Shown one piece after another: positions 17,999 through 25,657 of a DNA stretch of 64,000 bases (within the stretch, counting starts at the first letter, position 1; each line of letters opens with the position of its first letter). A program made the translations under genes and the position numbers. A model generated the notes under the pieces. The model was not told where the DNA came from and did not search any database. It was given only the letters and a program-made list of their open reading frames with translations. Source of the DNA: Natronococcus sp. A-GB1 (GTDB lineage Archaea; Halobacteriota; Halobacteria; Halobacteriales; Natrialbaceae); the NCBI RefSeq assembly GCF_029688845.1, contig NZ_JARUKW010000001.1:310001-374000 (forward strand). Direction: 5' to 3'.

Positions 17999-18547
17999 TT
18001 AGCCGTCGAGACGTTCGATCCGCGCGCTCGGAGCGTTCCGCATGACCCCCCGTACGGCCCGTTCGGCGTTCGACCGGGAGGCGTACCCCTCGCCGCTGTC
18101 GGCGATCACGTTCCCGTTCCAGTGGACGAGTCGCCAGCGCCACTCCTCCGCGCGGTCCTCGTACACCTCGAATCGGCTCCGTCGGCCCGGGGACTCGCTC
18201 GTCTCGACGCGGTCGCTCGCCTCGTCAGCGTCTGCGTCCGCACTCTCGTCTGCGGCGGGCGTCCGGTCGTCTTCGGCACCCTCCTCTGCCCCGGCGTCCG
18301 TGATGCGAATGCCGGAGCCGTCCGGATCGTCCCACTCCAGTTCGAACTCGAGTTCGGTCCGTCCGTCCTCATGTTCGCCTTCGAGCTCGGCGACGACGTC
18401 CGCGGGGACGTCGATCGTGAGCCGGCGCTTGCCGCTATGCAGTTCGACGGGGGTCTCGGCCTCGAGGGCGGCAGCGAACTCGCGGAAAATGGCGGCCAGC
18501 TCGTCGCGGTCGTAGGCGTGCTCGAGTTCGAACAGTGTGTCTCGCAT
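17999..18547 (-). CDS. amphi-Trp domain protein fused to DUF1508-like domain
   Basis: A 182-residue two-domain protein. Residues 1-90 are an amphi-Trp domain (MRDTLFELEHAYDRDELA, later ELEFELEWDD), common in haloarchaea. After an acidic Ala/Asp/Glu linker, residues about 127-182 form a YegP/DUF1508-type module with FEVYEDRAEEWRWRLVHWNG and the closing ERAVRGVMRNAP. Both modules are small beta-rich units of unknown function. The gene is convergent with the DUF547 gene and is the outermost in the minus-strand run ending here. Confidence 0.82.
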   Translation of the reverse strand: MRDTLFELEHAYDRDELAAIFREFAAALEAETPVELHSGKRRLTIDVPADVVAELEGEHEDGRTELEFELEWDDPDGSGIRITDAGAEEGAEDDRTPAADESADADADEASDRVETSESPGRRSRFEVYEDRAEEWRWRLVHWNGNVIADSGEGYASRSNAERAVRGVMRNAPSARIERLDG

Positions 18548-18593
18548 ACGCCCGGTACAACCCGTAACGGGTTAGGGTTTCACCAGGAACTGC

Positions 18594-19322
18594 TTAGAGT
18601 TGGGTCGTCGCCTCGAGCGCAATGTCGATCGCGCGGCCGACGTTGTTCTTGGCCTTTTCCGGCAGTTCGTCGTCCTCGGTGTCGGTCCCCTTCTGGGTAC
18701 CCTCGACGAGGTTGCCGTCGACGGTACAGATGGCGCCCGCGCTGAGTCCGCGCCGTCGGGCCAGCGTGAAGACGGCGGCGGCCTCCATTTCGACGCAGAG
18801 CAAGCCAGCGTTCTCCCAGTCGGCGACGTGTTCGTCGGTTTCGGCGTAGTAGGCGTCGTCGGAGACGATCGGACCAATGTGAACGTCCTCGTCGTTGGCT
18901 TCCGCCGAGTCGACCAGCGAGGACAGCACCTCGTAATCGGGAACGGCGGGGTACTCCGCGTCCTCGTATCGCTTCGAGGTTCCCTCGTTCTTCGCGGCGC
19001 CGGTCGCGACGATCATGTCGCCGATCTCGATATCGGACTGGAGCGCACCGGTGGTTCCGACGCGGATGAACGTCTCGACGCCGACGTTTGCCATCTCTTC
19101 GATTGCGATCGCCGCGGAGGGGCAGCCGATCCCCGTCGAGCAGATCGTCAGCTCGCGGTCGCCGTAGGTGGCGTTGACGACCTTGTACTCGCGGTTTTCG
19201 GCGACGGTCTCGGATTCGTCGCAGTGGTCGGCGATCCGATCGACGCGACCCGGATCCCCCGGAATCAGCGCGACGTCCGTCAGGTCTCCCTCCTCGACCA
19301 GCAGGTGTGGCTGCGTTGCCAT
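18594..19322 (-). CDS. udp: uridine phosphorylase-type nucleoside phosphorylase
   Basis: A 242-residue enzyme of the nucleoside phosphorylase I family that splits nucleosides with phosphate to base plus ribose-1-phosphate. Phosphate loop LIPGDPGRVDRIA is at residues about 19-31, TGIGCPSAAIA at about 63-73, and the ribose/base motif LCVEMEAAAVFTLA at about 173-186. It heads towards the DUF1508 gene and lies downstream of HalOD1, kinase, DUF63 and ribose-1,5-bisphosphate isomerase genes on the same strand. These neighbours suggest that the ribose-1-phosphate product is passed to the kinase at 19906. A TATA-like T-run lies about 28 bp before the ATG. Confidence 0.92.
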   Translation of the reverse strand: MATQPHLLVEEGDLTDVALIPGDPGRVDRIADHCDESETVAENREYKVVNATYGDRELTICSTGIGCPSAAIAIEEMANVGVETFIRVGTTGALQSDIEIGDMIVATGAAKNEGTSKRYEDAEYPAVPDYEVLSSLVDSAEANDEDVHIGPIVSDDAYYAETDEHVADWENAGLLCVEMEAAAVFTLARRRGLSAGAICTVDGNLVEGTQKGTDTEDDELPEKAKNNVGRAIDIALEATTQL

Positions 19323-19421
19323 AGCCTCGCGTTCCGCGGGCGACGAGAAAAAAGATTCGAGGCCGGCACGGCCTCGAGGGCACCCCCGGAGCCCCCGTCG
19401 ACCCTCGAGCGCGCAGTCGGC

Positions 19422-19718
19422 CTACCCGGTTACCTCTACCTGGTCCGGGCTGACGGTGACGGTGACGTCGTCGACGTCAAAGACGACCGTCCCGGCCGAC
19501 CGATCGCCGCCGCCGTACGTACGAACGAACAGCGAGTCGAGCGCCTCGGGATCGATGTAGTCGTACAGCCGGATGCTCGAGTCGGTGACCTCTTCACCGT
19601 GGTAGGTCGCGAGTGCCGTCGCGACGGCGATACTGGGCGGTTCGTTGTCGTCTCGGTCGTACTGGACGCGCTGACCGAACCCACATCCAGGGGTGTTGGG
19701 TGTCGTTCGTTCGTTCAT
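19422..19718 (-). CDS. HalOD1 output-domain protein
   Basis: A 98-residue stand-alone HalOD1 domain: PPSIAVATALATYHGEE, then LYDYIDPEALDSLF and the closing strands VVFDVDDVTVTVSPDQV. The domain is found alone or at the end of haloarchaeal signalling proteins and its binding partner is unknown. It sits between the uridine phosphorylase and the sugar kinase genes on the same strand, so it might be a regulator of the nucleoside cluster, but gaps of 100-190 bp allow separate transcription. Confidence 0.85.
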   Translation of the reverse strand: MNERTTPNTPGCGFGQRVQYDRDDNEPPSIAVATALATYHGEEVTDSSIRLYDYIDPEALDSLFVRTYGGGDRSAGTVVFDVDDVTVTVSPDQVEVTG

Positions 19719-19905
19719 GTCTCTCAGTCACGTCGCCGTGACTCCCTAGACCACTGGCCAACGGCACTCGACAAATAGGTACCGCCGGGAAACACTCGAT
19801 GAGAACCGCCGGACGCGGACGCTCTCATCCGCTCGTCATACAGCCGTCATTCGTATGTCAGACATCTACCGTCATCTACCATACTTGATCATATAAAATA
19901 ACCCA

Positions 19906-20799
19906 TCAGTGGCGTTCGCTGAGAAACGCCTCGACCTCGGCGGCCGACGGGACGCTTCGTGCTCCCTTCCGTCCGGCAGTCAGCGCACCGCAGGCGTTCG
20001 CGTACTCGAGTGCTCGCTCGGGGTCGAACTCGCCGTCGCCGGTAGCGGCCATCGTTGCGAGGAAGCCGGCGGCGAAGGCATCGCCGGCGCCCGCGGTGTC
20101 GACCGTCTCGACCTCGAACCCGGGGTGAACGTGGTCGCCGTCGGGCGTGTGGAGCAACGCGCCGTCGGCACCGTGTTTGACGACGACGAACCGGTCGTCG
20201 AACGCCGAATCGTTGTACTCGGCCTCGAGCATCGCCTCGGCCTCGCGGTCGTTGACGAAGATCACGTCGGCGAGCGCGAGCGCGTCGCCGAAGTCCCGCT
20301 CGCCGAGGCGACGTCCTGGATCGAAGCTGACGGTGACGCCGGCCTCGCTGGCGATCGACGCGATCTCGGCGGCGGTGTCGGGACGCTGGCTCGTCAGGTG
20401 GACGTGACTCGCCGCCCGGATTCGCTCGGGCTCGAGGTCGGCCGGCTCGACGGCCTCGTTGACACCGTCGTTGCCGAGGACGGCGACCTCGCCGCTGTCC
20501 TCGACCAGCAGGTACTTGACGGCCGTCTCGGCGTCCTCGACGATCCGAACGCCGTCGATCGAGACCCCGGTCTCCTCGAGTTCGTGACGGGCGAGCAGTC
20601 CGTTGTCGTCGTCGCCGACGCTGCCGACGAGACCGACGTCGACCTCGAGTCCGGCCAGCGTCGCGGCGACGTTCGCCGCGCTGCCGCCACCGGACTGCTG
20701 CTGGGAGCGGATCGAGGCCTCGCCGTCGGCGACCGGGAGTCGATCGATACGGAGCGTCACGTCCCAGTTGACGTGACCCGCGGTGAGGACGGTAACCAT
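19906..20799 (-). CDS. PfkB family sugar kinase, probable ribose-1-phosphate/nucleoside kinase
   Basis: A 297-residue ribokinase-fold enzyme. The N-terminal signature is SGGGSAANVAATLAGLEVDV (residues about 37-56) and the catalytic C-terminal signature DTAGAGDAFAAGFLA at about 238-252 contains the anion hole GAGD. In haloarchaea, PfkB enzymes encoded beside ribose-1,5-bisphosphate isomerase phosphorylate ribose-1-phosphate to ribose-1,5-bisphosphate in the non-carboxylating pentose bisphosphate pathway. The neighbours here (phosphorylase downstream, isomerase upstream) make this the likely role. A ribokinase or nucleoside kinase activity remains possible. Confidence 0.85.
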   Translation of the reverse strand: MVTVLTAGHVNWDVTLRIDRLPVADGEASIRSQQQSGGGSAANVAATLAGLEVDVGLVGSVGDDDNGLLARHELEETGVSIDGVRIVEDAETAVKYLLVEDSGEVAVLGNDGVNEAVEPADLEPERIRAASHVHLTSQRPDTAAEIASIASEAGVTVSFDPGRRLGERDFGDALALADVIFVNDREAEAMLEAEYNDSAFDDRFVVVKHGADGALLHTPDGDHVHPGFEVETVDTAGAGDAFAAGFLATMAATGDGEFDPERALEYANACGALTAGRKGARSVPSAAEVEAFLSERH

Positions 20800-20836
20800 A
20801 ACAGATTATCAACAGAGGGCGCGGGGGGCAAAAAGT

Positions 20837-21649
20837 CTAGGTGACGAGAAACAGGAGCACGTTGTGCGCGCCCGGTCCGAGACCGACTGCAGCGAGGAGG
20901 GCGAGCAGCGCCCGACCCTGTCGCGGGGCGTCCTCGACGTACGCCCGGAACAGGCCGACGATAACCACTGCGAGTGCGACCTTCACGACGGCGAACAGCC
21001 AGCCGCCGCCGATGTAGTCGGCCGTCGGGAGGGCGTGGCCGGCCTCGAGGATCATGAGCGAGAGCGGAACCTCCTCGCTGGCCCCGAGAACGTCGAAGCC
21101 GATCGCCGTCGAGATCCCGTCTAGGGTGTGGCCGAAGACGACCAGCGCGCCGGTCGCGCCCGTGACTGCGGCGACTCGGTCGTAGCGCCGGCCGAGCGCG
21201 GCCCAGACGCCGGCCGTGACCAGCACCGTCAGGACGACCGAGAGCAGCGGCCAGAAGACGTTGCCGAACCCGCCCTGAACGCTGACGGCGGTCGCTGCAG
21301 CGCCGACGAAGCCGAGCGTACCGACGGCGGCGACGAGGGACTCGCTCGAGACGGCTCCGGTTCGCTCGAGCGCGATCCCACCGAGCCAGACGGCGCCGCC
21401 GACGGTCCCCGTTATCACGTAGACGCTCGGCGTTCCGAACAGCACGGCGAGGTCGTCGGGGTAGGCCTCGAGCCGGTGGAGAACGTGCAGGCTCGAGCCG
21501 AACACCATCCAGGGGACGAAGGCGAGCACCGTCCGATCGGTTACGGGCGGATCGGCCGACCACAGCGCCGCGGCGACGGCGACGGCTGCCACTGCGAGCG
21601 GGACGAGAAACTGCGCGGGCGGGAGCGCGAACCCCTCGGGAAGCACCAT
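20837..21649 (-). CDS. DUF63 family membrane protein
   Basis: A 270-residue membrane protein with seven to eight helices. The family signature WMVFGSSLHVLHRLEAYPD (about residues 47-65) and the later FGHTLDGISTAIG and ILEAGHALPTADYI are conserved polar motifs inside helices, which is unusual and suggests a catalytic or transport site. Function is unknown. It is wedged between the PfkB kinase (38 bp) and the ribose-1,5-bisphosphate isomerase (70 bp) in the same direction, so it is probably in one operon with them. Confidence 0.88.
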   Translation of the reverse strand: MVLPEGFALPPAQFLVPLAVAAVAVAAALWSADPPVTDRTVLAFVPWMVFGSSLHVLHRLEAYPDDLAVLFGTPSVYVITGTVGGAVWLGGIALERTGAVSSESLVAAVGTLGFVGAAATAVSVQGGFGNVFWPLLSVVLTVLVTAGVWAALGRRYDRVAAVTGATGALVVFGHTLDGISTAIGFDVLGASEEVPLSLMILEAGHALPTADYIGGGWLFAVVKVALAVVIVGLFRAYVEDAPRQGRALLALLAAVGLGPGAHNVLLFLVT

Positions 21650-21718
21650 ACTCGAGTTGGAACACAGCAGCGACTAACCGCTTCCGATCCCGACCGCCTC
21701 GAGGTGCCGTCGTCCCGT

Positions 21719-22699
21719 CTACACCTCCCAGGGTTCGCCGGTCGTCTCGCCGAACAGCTCCCGCATGAGCGTGACGATGCTTTCCGGCGGGAACTGGCCC
21801 CGTTCGGTGACGATCGCGTCGACGTGTCTCGGCGGCGTGACGTCGAACGCCGGGTTCTCCACCGTGAGGCCGTCGTCGGCGCGGTCGCCGCCGGTGATGT
21901 CGGCGTACTCCGTCTCGGAGAGTACCTCCGACTCGTCGCGCATCTCAATCTCGACGGTGTGGCCCGTCATCGTGTCGGGGTGGAGCTTGATCGTCTGGGC
22001 GGCGACCATCACCGGAACGCCGCGCTCGCGGGCGTTGACCGCCAGTCCGCTGGTCCCGATCTTGTTGATGACGCTGCCGTCGGCCGCGATGCTGTCGGCG
22101 CCGACCAGCACGTGATCGGCGTCGTCGAGGTAGCGCCGGGCCGCGTTGTCGACGACCAGCGTCACGGGAACGTCCCACTCCCGGAGCTGTTCGGCCGTGA
22201 TGTGGCCCTGCTTTCGCGGTCGGGTCTCCTTGACGATCGCCTCGACGTGTTTGCCCGCATCCAGCGCCGCCTCGACGCAGGACAGCGCGTCGGTCGAGTG
22301 ACAGTGGGTCATCACGACGTCGCCGTCCCGCAAGCGGTTCGCCCCGACCTCGCCGAGTCGTTCCTGGGCCTGCTCGAGGTCGGCCTGGAACTCCCGGGCC
22401 TGTCCGATCGTCGACTCCCGAAGCTCCGGGACGGTCTCGCCCTCGATCCCTCTCAGGACGTACCGGAGGGCGTTCGGGAGGCTCACGGCGGTCGGCCGGG
22501 TCTCGTACAGTTCCTTGGCGGCGGCGCGAAGCTGGTCGCGAAACGCCGCCGGGGTCGACGCGTCGGAGCGCTCGGCCTGGGTTGCAAGCGCCTCTGCCGC
22601 GGCGTCCCCGATCGCCGCCGCGCCGCGGATCTCCATCGTCGCGATATCGTCGGCCGTCGCCTCGACGACGGGGGCGACGTCGGGTTGCTCCTCGTCCAT
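21719..22699 (-). CDS. ribose 1,5-bisphosphate isomerase
   Basis: A 326-residue member of the eIF2B/MTNA fold that converts ribose-1,5-bisphosphate to ribulose-1,5-bisphosphate. The catalytic Cys133 (VMTHCHS) and Asp202 (VGADSI) occur at the same numbers as in the studied Thermococcus enzyme. The segment ETRPRKQGHI binds phosphate. The gene likely leads the operon with DUF63 and the PfkB kinase. No RuBisCO gene is in view, so ribulose-1,5-bisphosphate may be consumed by a phosphatase/aldolase route, as described in haloarchaea. The TATA box (ccaaataagg on the plus strand) is 26 bp from the start. Confidence 0.93.
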   Translation of the reverse strand: MDEEQPDVAPVVEATADDIATMEIRGAAAIGDAAAEALATQAERSDASTPAAFRDQLRAAAKELYETRPTAVSLPNALRYVLRGIEGETVPELRESTIGQAREFQADLEQAQERLGEVGANRLRDGDVVMTHCHSTDALSCVEAALDAGKHVEAIVKETRPRKQGHITAEQLREWDVPVTLVVDNAARRYLDDADHVLVGADSIAADGSVINKIGTSGLAVNARERGVPVMVAAQTIKLHPDTMTGHTVEIEMRDESEVLSETEYADITGGDRADDGLTVENPAFDVTPPRHVDAIVTERGQFPPESIVTLMRELFGETTGEPWEV

Positions 22700-22770
22700 G
22701 GCGGCCAGTAGCCACCGAACCCAAATAAGGGATCGGACGGATTTTTGACCGTTCGGCGAGTCGGGTCGGT
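22700..22770. promoter_or_regulatory. divergent promoter between R15P isomerase and deoC
   Basis: The 71-bp gap holds two TATA-like elements. ccaaataagg (22720-22729) serves the leftward isomerase gene, 26 bp from its ATG, and gatttttgac (22739-22748) serves deoC, 28 bp from its ATG. They are nearly back to back, so one regulator bound here could control both ends of nucleoside catabolism. Confidence 0.5.
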
Positions 22771-23406
22771 ATGGATCGCGACGAACTCGCTCCCCTGATC
22801 GACCACACCGTCCTCGGCCCCGAAACGACGATCGCCGACGTCGAGGCCGTCCTCGACGTCGCAGCCGAACACGGGATGAACGCCTGTATCCCGCCGTACG
22901 CCGTCGAACACGCCGCCGACTACGCCCCCGAGGTCACCGTCGCGACCGTAATCGGCTTTCCCCACGGTCAGAACGCCCCCGACGTGAAACGCCGCGAGGG
23001 CGTCCTCGCCTGGAAGGCCGGCGCCGACGAGCTCGACGTCGTCCTCAACGTTGCGGACGTCAAAACGGGCCGGCTCGAGGCCGTCGAAAACGAACTCGCC
23101 GAGCTCGTCGCGGCCGTCCCGATCCCCGTCAAGGTGATCATCGAGACGGCCCTGCTGACCGACGACGAGAAACGCGACGCCTGCGAGGCCGCCCGCGAGG
23201 CCGACGCCGCGATGGTCAAAACGTCGACCGGGTTCGCCGACGGCGGCGCGACGGTCGCGGACGTCGAACTCATGAGCGAGTATCTTCCAGTCAAGGCAAG
23301 CGGCGGCGTCGGCAGCTACGAGGAGGCGATGGCGATGATCGACGCCGGTGCCGAACGGATCGGCGCCTCGAGCGGGGTCGAGATCCTCGAGGGCGCGCCG
23401 GAGTAG
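22771..23406 (+). CDS. deoC: deoxyribose-phosphate aldolase
   Basis: A 211-residue TIM-barrel class I aldolase that splits 2-deoxyribose-5-phosphate into acetaldehyde and glyceraldehyde-3-phosphate. The Schiff-base lysine is K150 in [10 protein letters not shown], the second lysine K175 is in PVKASGGV, and D89 in ADELDVVLN completes the site. GFPHGQN is the conserved substrate loop. It is divergent from the ribose-1,5-bisphosphate isomerase operon and provides the deoxynucleoside branch of the same catabolism. The length is typical of archaeal short-form DeoC. Confidence 0.95.
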   Translation: MDRDELAPLIDHTVLGPETTIADVEAVLDVAAEHGMNACIPPYAVEHAADYAPEVTVATVIGFPHGQNAPDVKRREGVLAWKAGADELDVVLNVADVKTGRLEAVENELAELVAAVPIPVKVIIETALLTDDEKRDACEAAREADAAMVKTSTGFADGGATVADVELMSEYLPVKASGGVGSYEEAMAMIDAGAERIGASSGVEILEGAPE

Positions 23407-23477
23407 CACGGCAGCGTTTCGGTTTCTGCCGATCGAATCGTCGAAAAGGCGTCGTTGACGGTGCCGCGATGGACCCG

Positions 23478-25514
23478 CTAGTTCGTGGGTTCGTCCGCGG
23501 ATTCTCCCTTTTCGTTCATCGACTCCGCCGACGTGTCGGCTGCGGCCCGTCGGCGGAGCCACTCGAGCCCTAACGCACCGCCCGCGATACCCGCACCGGT
23601 AGTAAACCCGGGGACGGAGTCGGACTCGTCGTCGGTTTCGGTGTCCGTGTCGTCATCGTCGTCCGTATCGGCTTCATCGTCTTCGTCGTCGGCGTCCGGC
23701 TCGTCCTCGCTTTCGACTTCGTCGTCTCCGTTCGGGTCGTCGTCACCCGTTTCATCGTCTCCCTCTTCGCCGATACCGTCGTCCTCGTCGGTGTCGCCGG
23801 CGCCGTCATCACGCTCGGCTTCGTCCTCGTCTCCTTCTTCCCCGCCGTACTGCTCGTCGTCCTCGTCGGCGTCGTCTTCCTCATCTCCATCGTCAGCGCT
23901 CTCCTCCTCGTCGTCATGCTCTTGATCGTCGCCGTTCGGCTCTTCGTCGTCGTCGGCTTCACTTTCGTCCTCGCCATCGCCTTCCGGCTCTCCCTGGTCG
24001 TCATCGTCCGGATCCTCGTCGTCTTCATCCTGTTCGTCCCCGCTGTCATCCTCCTCGCTACCGTCGTCTTGCTCGTCTTCGTCACCGTCGCCATCTTCGT
24101 CTTCGTCGCCGTTGTCTCCGTCGTCTTCGCCGTCTTCCTCCGGCCCCTCCCGCTCGTCCTCATCGGTACCGTCCTCTTCATCCTCACTGTCTTCCTGTCC
24201 ATCGTCATCCTCCTGCTGACCGTCTTCGTCGGTTTCCTCGCGAAGTGCCACGAGGCCCTCGCCCTCGTTGTCGTCGTCTTCGACGTAAAGGGTCTCGTCG
24301 TCGATAGCCACAACATGGCCGATCGGCAGCTCGTCGGGCGAGATCGTCCACTGCTCGCTCCCGTCGTCCGTGTTCAAGGCGACGAGTTCGTCGTGGTACT
24401 CCGAGTGATCGAGCTCGTCGGCATCTGTGGTGTCGCCGGTCCCCGCGTTGTCGTTGATGTGCAGGTAGACGGTATCACCGCCGATGGCCGCCGCATGCTT
24501 AACGTTTCGAAGCACGTCGACACCCCAATCGTCAGCGTCGTCGGAAACCGACGTTGCGGTCAGCGCGTCGCCGTCGTAGCCGCCGATGTGGATCGCCTCG
24601 CCGAGCACGAGTGCGATTCCTTCGGCCCGTGCTTTCCCCTTTTCTTCGCCAGTCTGTGCGTCGAGGACGTCTCGTGCGTAGTGGCTTACCCCGCCGAGAG
24701 CGACGACAGTCGTGGTCGCACGTGCCCGCGGAATTCCGAAGCCGTCGTGTTGTATATACTCGGCCCGCCAGACCTCGTCGCCCGTTTCGGGGTCGAGCGC
24801 GAGGCGCGCGCCGCCGTCGTCGTCCGCCGCCAGCGCGTAGACGACGCCGTTCGCGGCGGCGGTCGTACTCCTGAACTCGAACTCCGCCTCCTCGTCGTCT
24901 GAGCCCTGGGTCTCGGCGGTGATCGACTCGAGCTCCCACCGAACCGAGCCGTCGTCGGTATCGAGGGCGTACAGCGTGCCGTCGGCGACGACGAACGCGC
25001 TCCCGTAGGCGATCGTCTGTGTCCCTGTCGAATCCTCGGGCTCGATCTCGGTCTGCCAGCGGACGTCTCCGTCGGCGGCGTCGAGCGCGTACAGTTCGTC
25101 ATCGACGACGTAGACGGTGTCGTCGACGACCGACGGCCTATTCGCGTCGGCGTCAGTGTACTCCCAGATCGTCGAGCCGTCCGCGGCGTCGAGCGCGACG
25201 ATTCCGTCCGGACTCGACGCGTAGACGACGCCGTCGACGACTGCCGCCTCTCCAGTGGCGCGTTCGAACGTCCAGGCCACCTCGAGGGCCTCGCCGTCGA
25301 ACTCGGGGGCACCGGCGGCGTATCTCGCGTGGCCGGCGTCGCCGTCGAACGACGGCCACACCGCGTCCGTCTCCGGATTCGGTTCGATAGCCGGGTCCGG
25401 GAGGTCGTTATCGTCGGCGTCGCCGTCGCCGTCGCCGGAGACGGTCGAGGAGAGTACGCCACCGGCAGCGAACGCTGCACCCGTCGTCAGCACTGACCGT
25501 CGTCGCCACGTCAT
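23478..25514 (-). CDS. exported PQQ-type beta-propeller protein with giant acidic linker, paralogue 1
   Basis: A 678-residue protein. The start MTWRRRSVLTTG is a twin-arginine signal. After WPSFDGDAGHARY, residues about 70-430 form PQQ-like propeller blades, with repeated DAADG or DTDDGS-x-x-W motifs (VALDAADGSTIWE, ALDAADGDVRWQ, ALDTDDGSVRWE). Residues about 432-635 are almost only D, E, G and some S/Q/N. The C-terminus has DSVPGFTTGAG, a hydrophobic stretch and LRRRA, resembling the PGF-CTERM archaeosortase signal, but followed by 20 more residues. It is probably a surface-anchored binding or scaffold protein. PQQ binding itself is not shown. Two paralogues follow in tandem. Confidence 0.8.
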   Translation of the reverse strand: MTWRRRSVLTTGAAFAAGGVLSSTVSGDGDGDADDNDLPDPAIEPNPETDAVWPSFDGDAGHARYAAGAPEFDGEALEVAWTFERATGEAAVVDGVVYASSPDGIVALDAADGSTIWEYTDADANRPSVVDDTVYVVDDELYALDAADGDVRWQTEIEPEDSTGTQTIAYGSAFVVADGTLYALDTDDGSVRWELESITAETQGSDDEEAEFEFRSTTAAANGVVYALAADDDGGARLALDPETGDEVWRAEYIQHDGFGIPRARATTTVVALGGVSHYARDVLDAQTGEEKGKARAEGIALVLGEAIHIGGYDGDALTATSVSDDADDWGVDVLRNVKHAAAIGGDTVYLHINDNAGTGDTTDADELDHSEYHDELVALNTDDGSEQWTISPDELPIGHVVAIDDETLYVEDDDNEGEGLVALREETDEDGQQEDDDGQEDSEDEEDGTDEDEREGPEEDGEDDGDNGDEDEDGDGDEDEQDDGSEEDDSGDEQDEDDEDPDDDDQGEPEGDGEDESEADDDEEPNGDDQEHDDEEESADDGDEEDDADEDDEQYGGEEGDEDEAERDDGAGDTDEDDGIGEEGDDETGDDDPNGDDEVESEDEPDADDEDDEADTDDDDDTDTETDDESDSVPGFTTGAGIAGGALGLEWLRRRAAADTSAESMNEKGESADEPTN

Positions 25515-25535
25515 ACGTGCCTAAAACTCAGACCG

Positions 25536-25570
25536 TGTGGATTACTACCGGGTTGTTATCACTGAATTGA
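25536..25570 (-). promoter_or_regulatory. duplicated promoter element of propeller paralogue 1
   Basis: The plus-strand block tgtggattactaccgggt and the following gttatcactgaattga recurs at 27557-27591 with only one internal base change. On the coding strand it lies about 20-55 bp before the ATG and includes a TAGTAATCC element that is also partly kept before paralogue 3. It is probably the core promoter copied with the gene. Confidence 0.45.
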
Positions 25571-25657
25571 TCGCACAACAACCGTCCCAAGATTGGATCT
25601 GGACTGCTCGACGGGGTCCGTCGGTTCGGCTGGCGGACCACCGATCCGACTTGCGGG

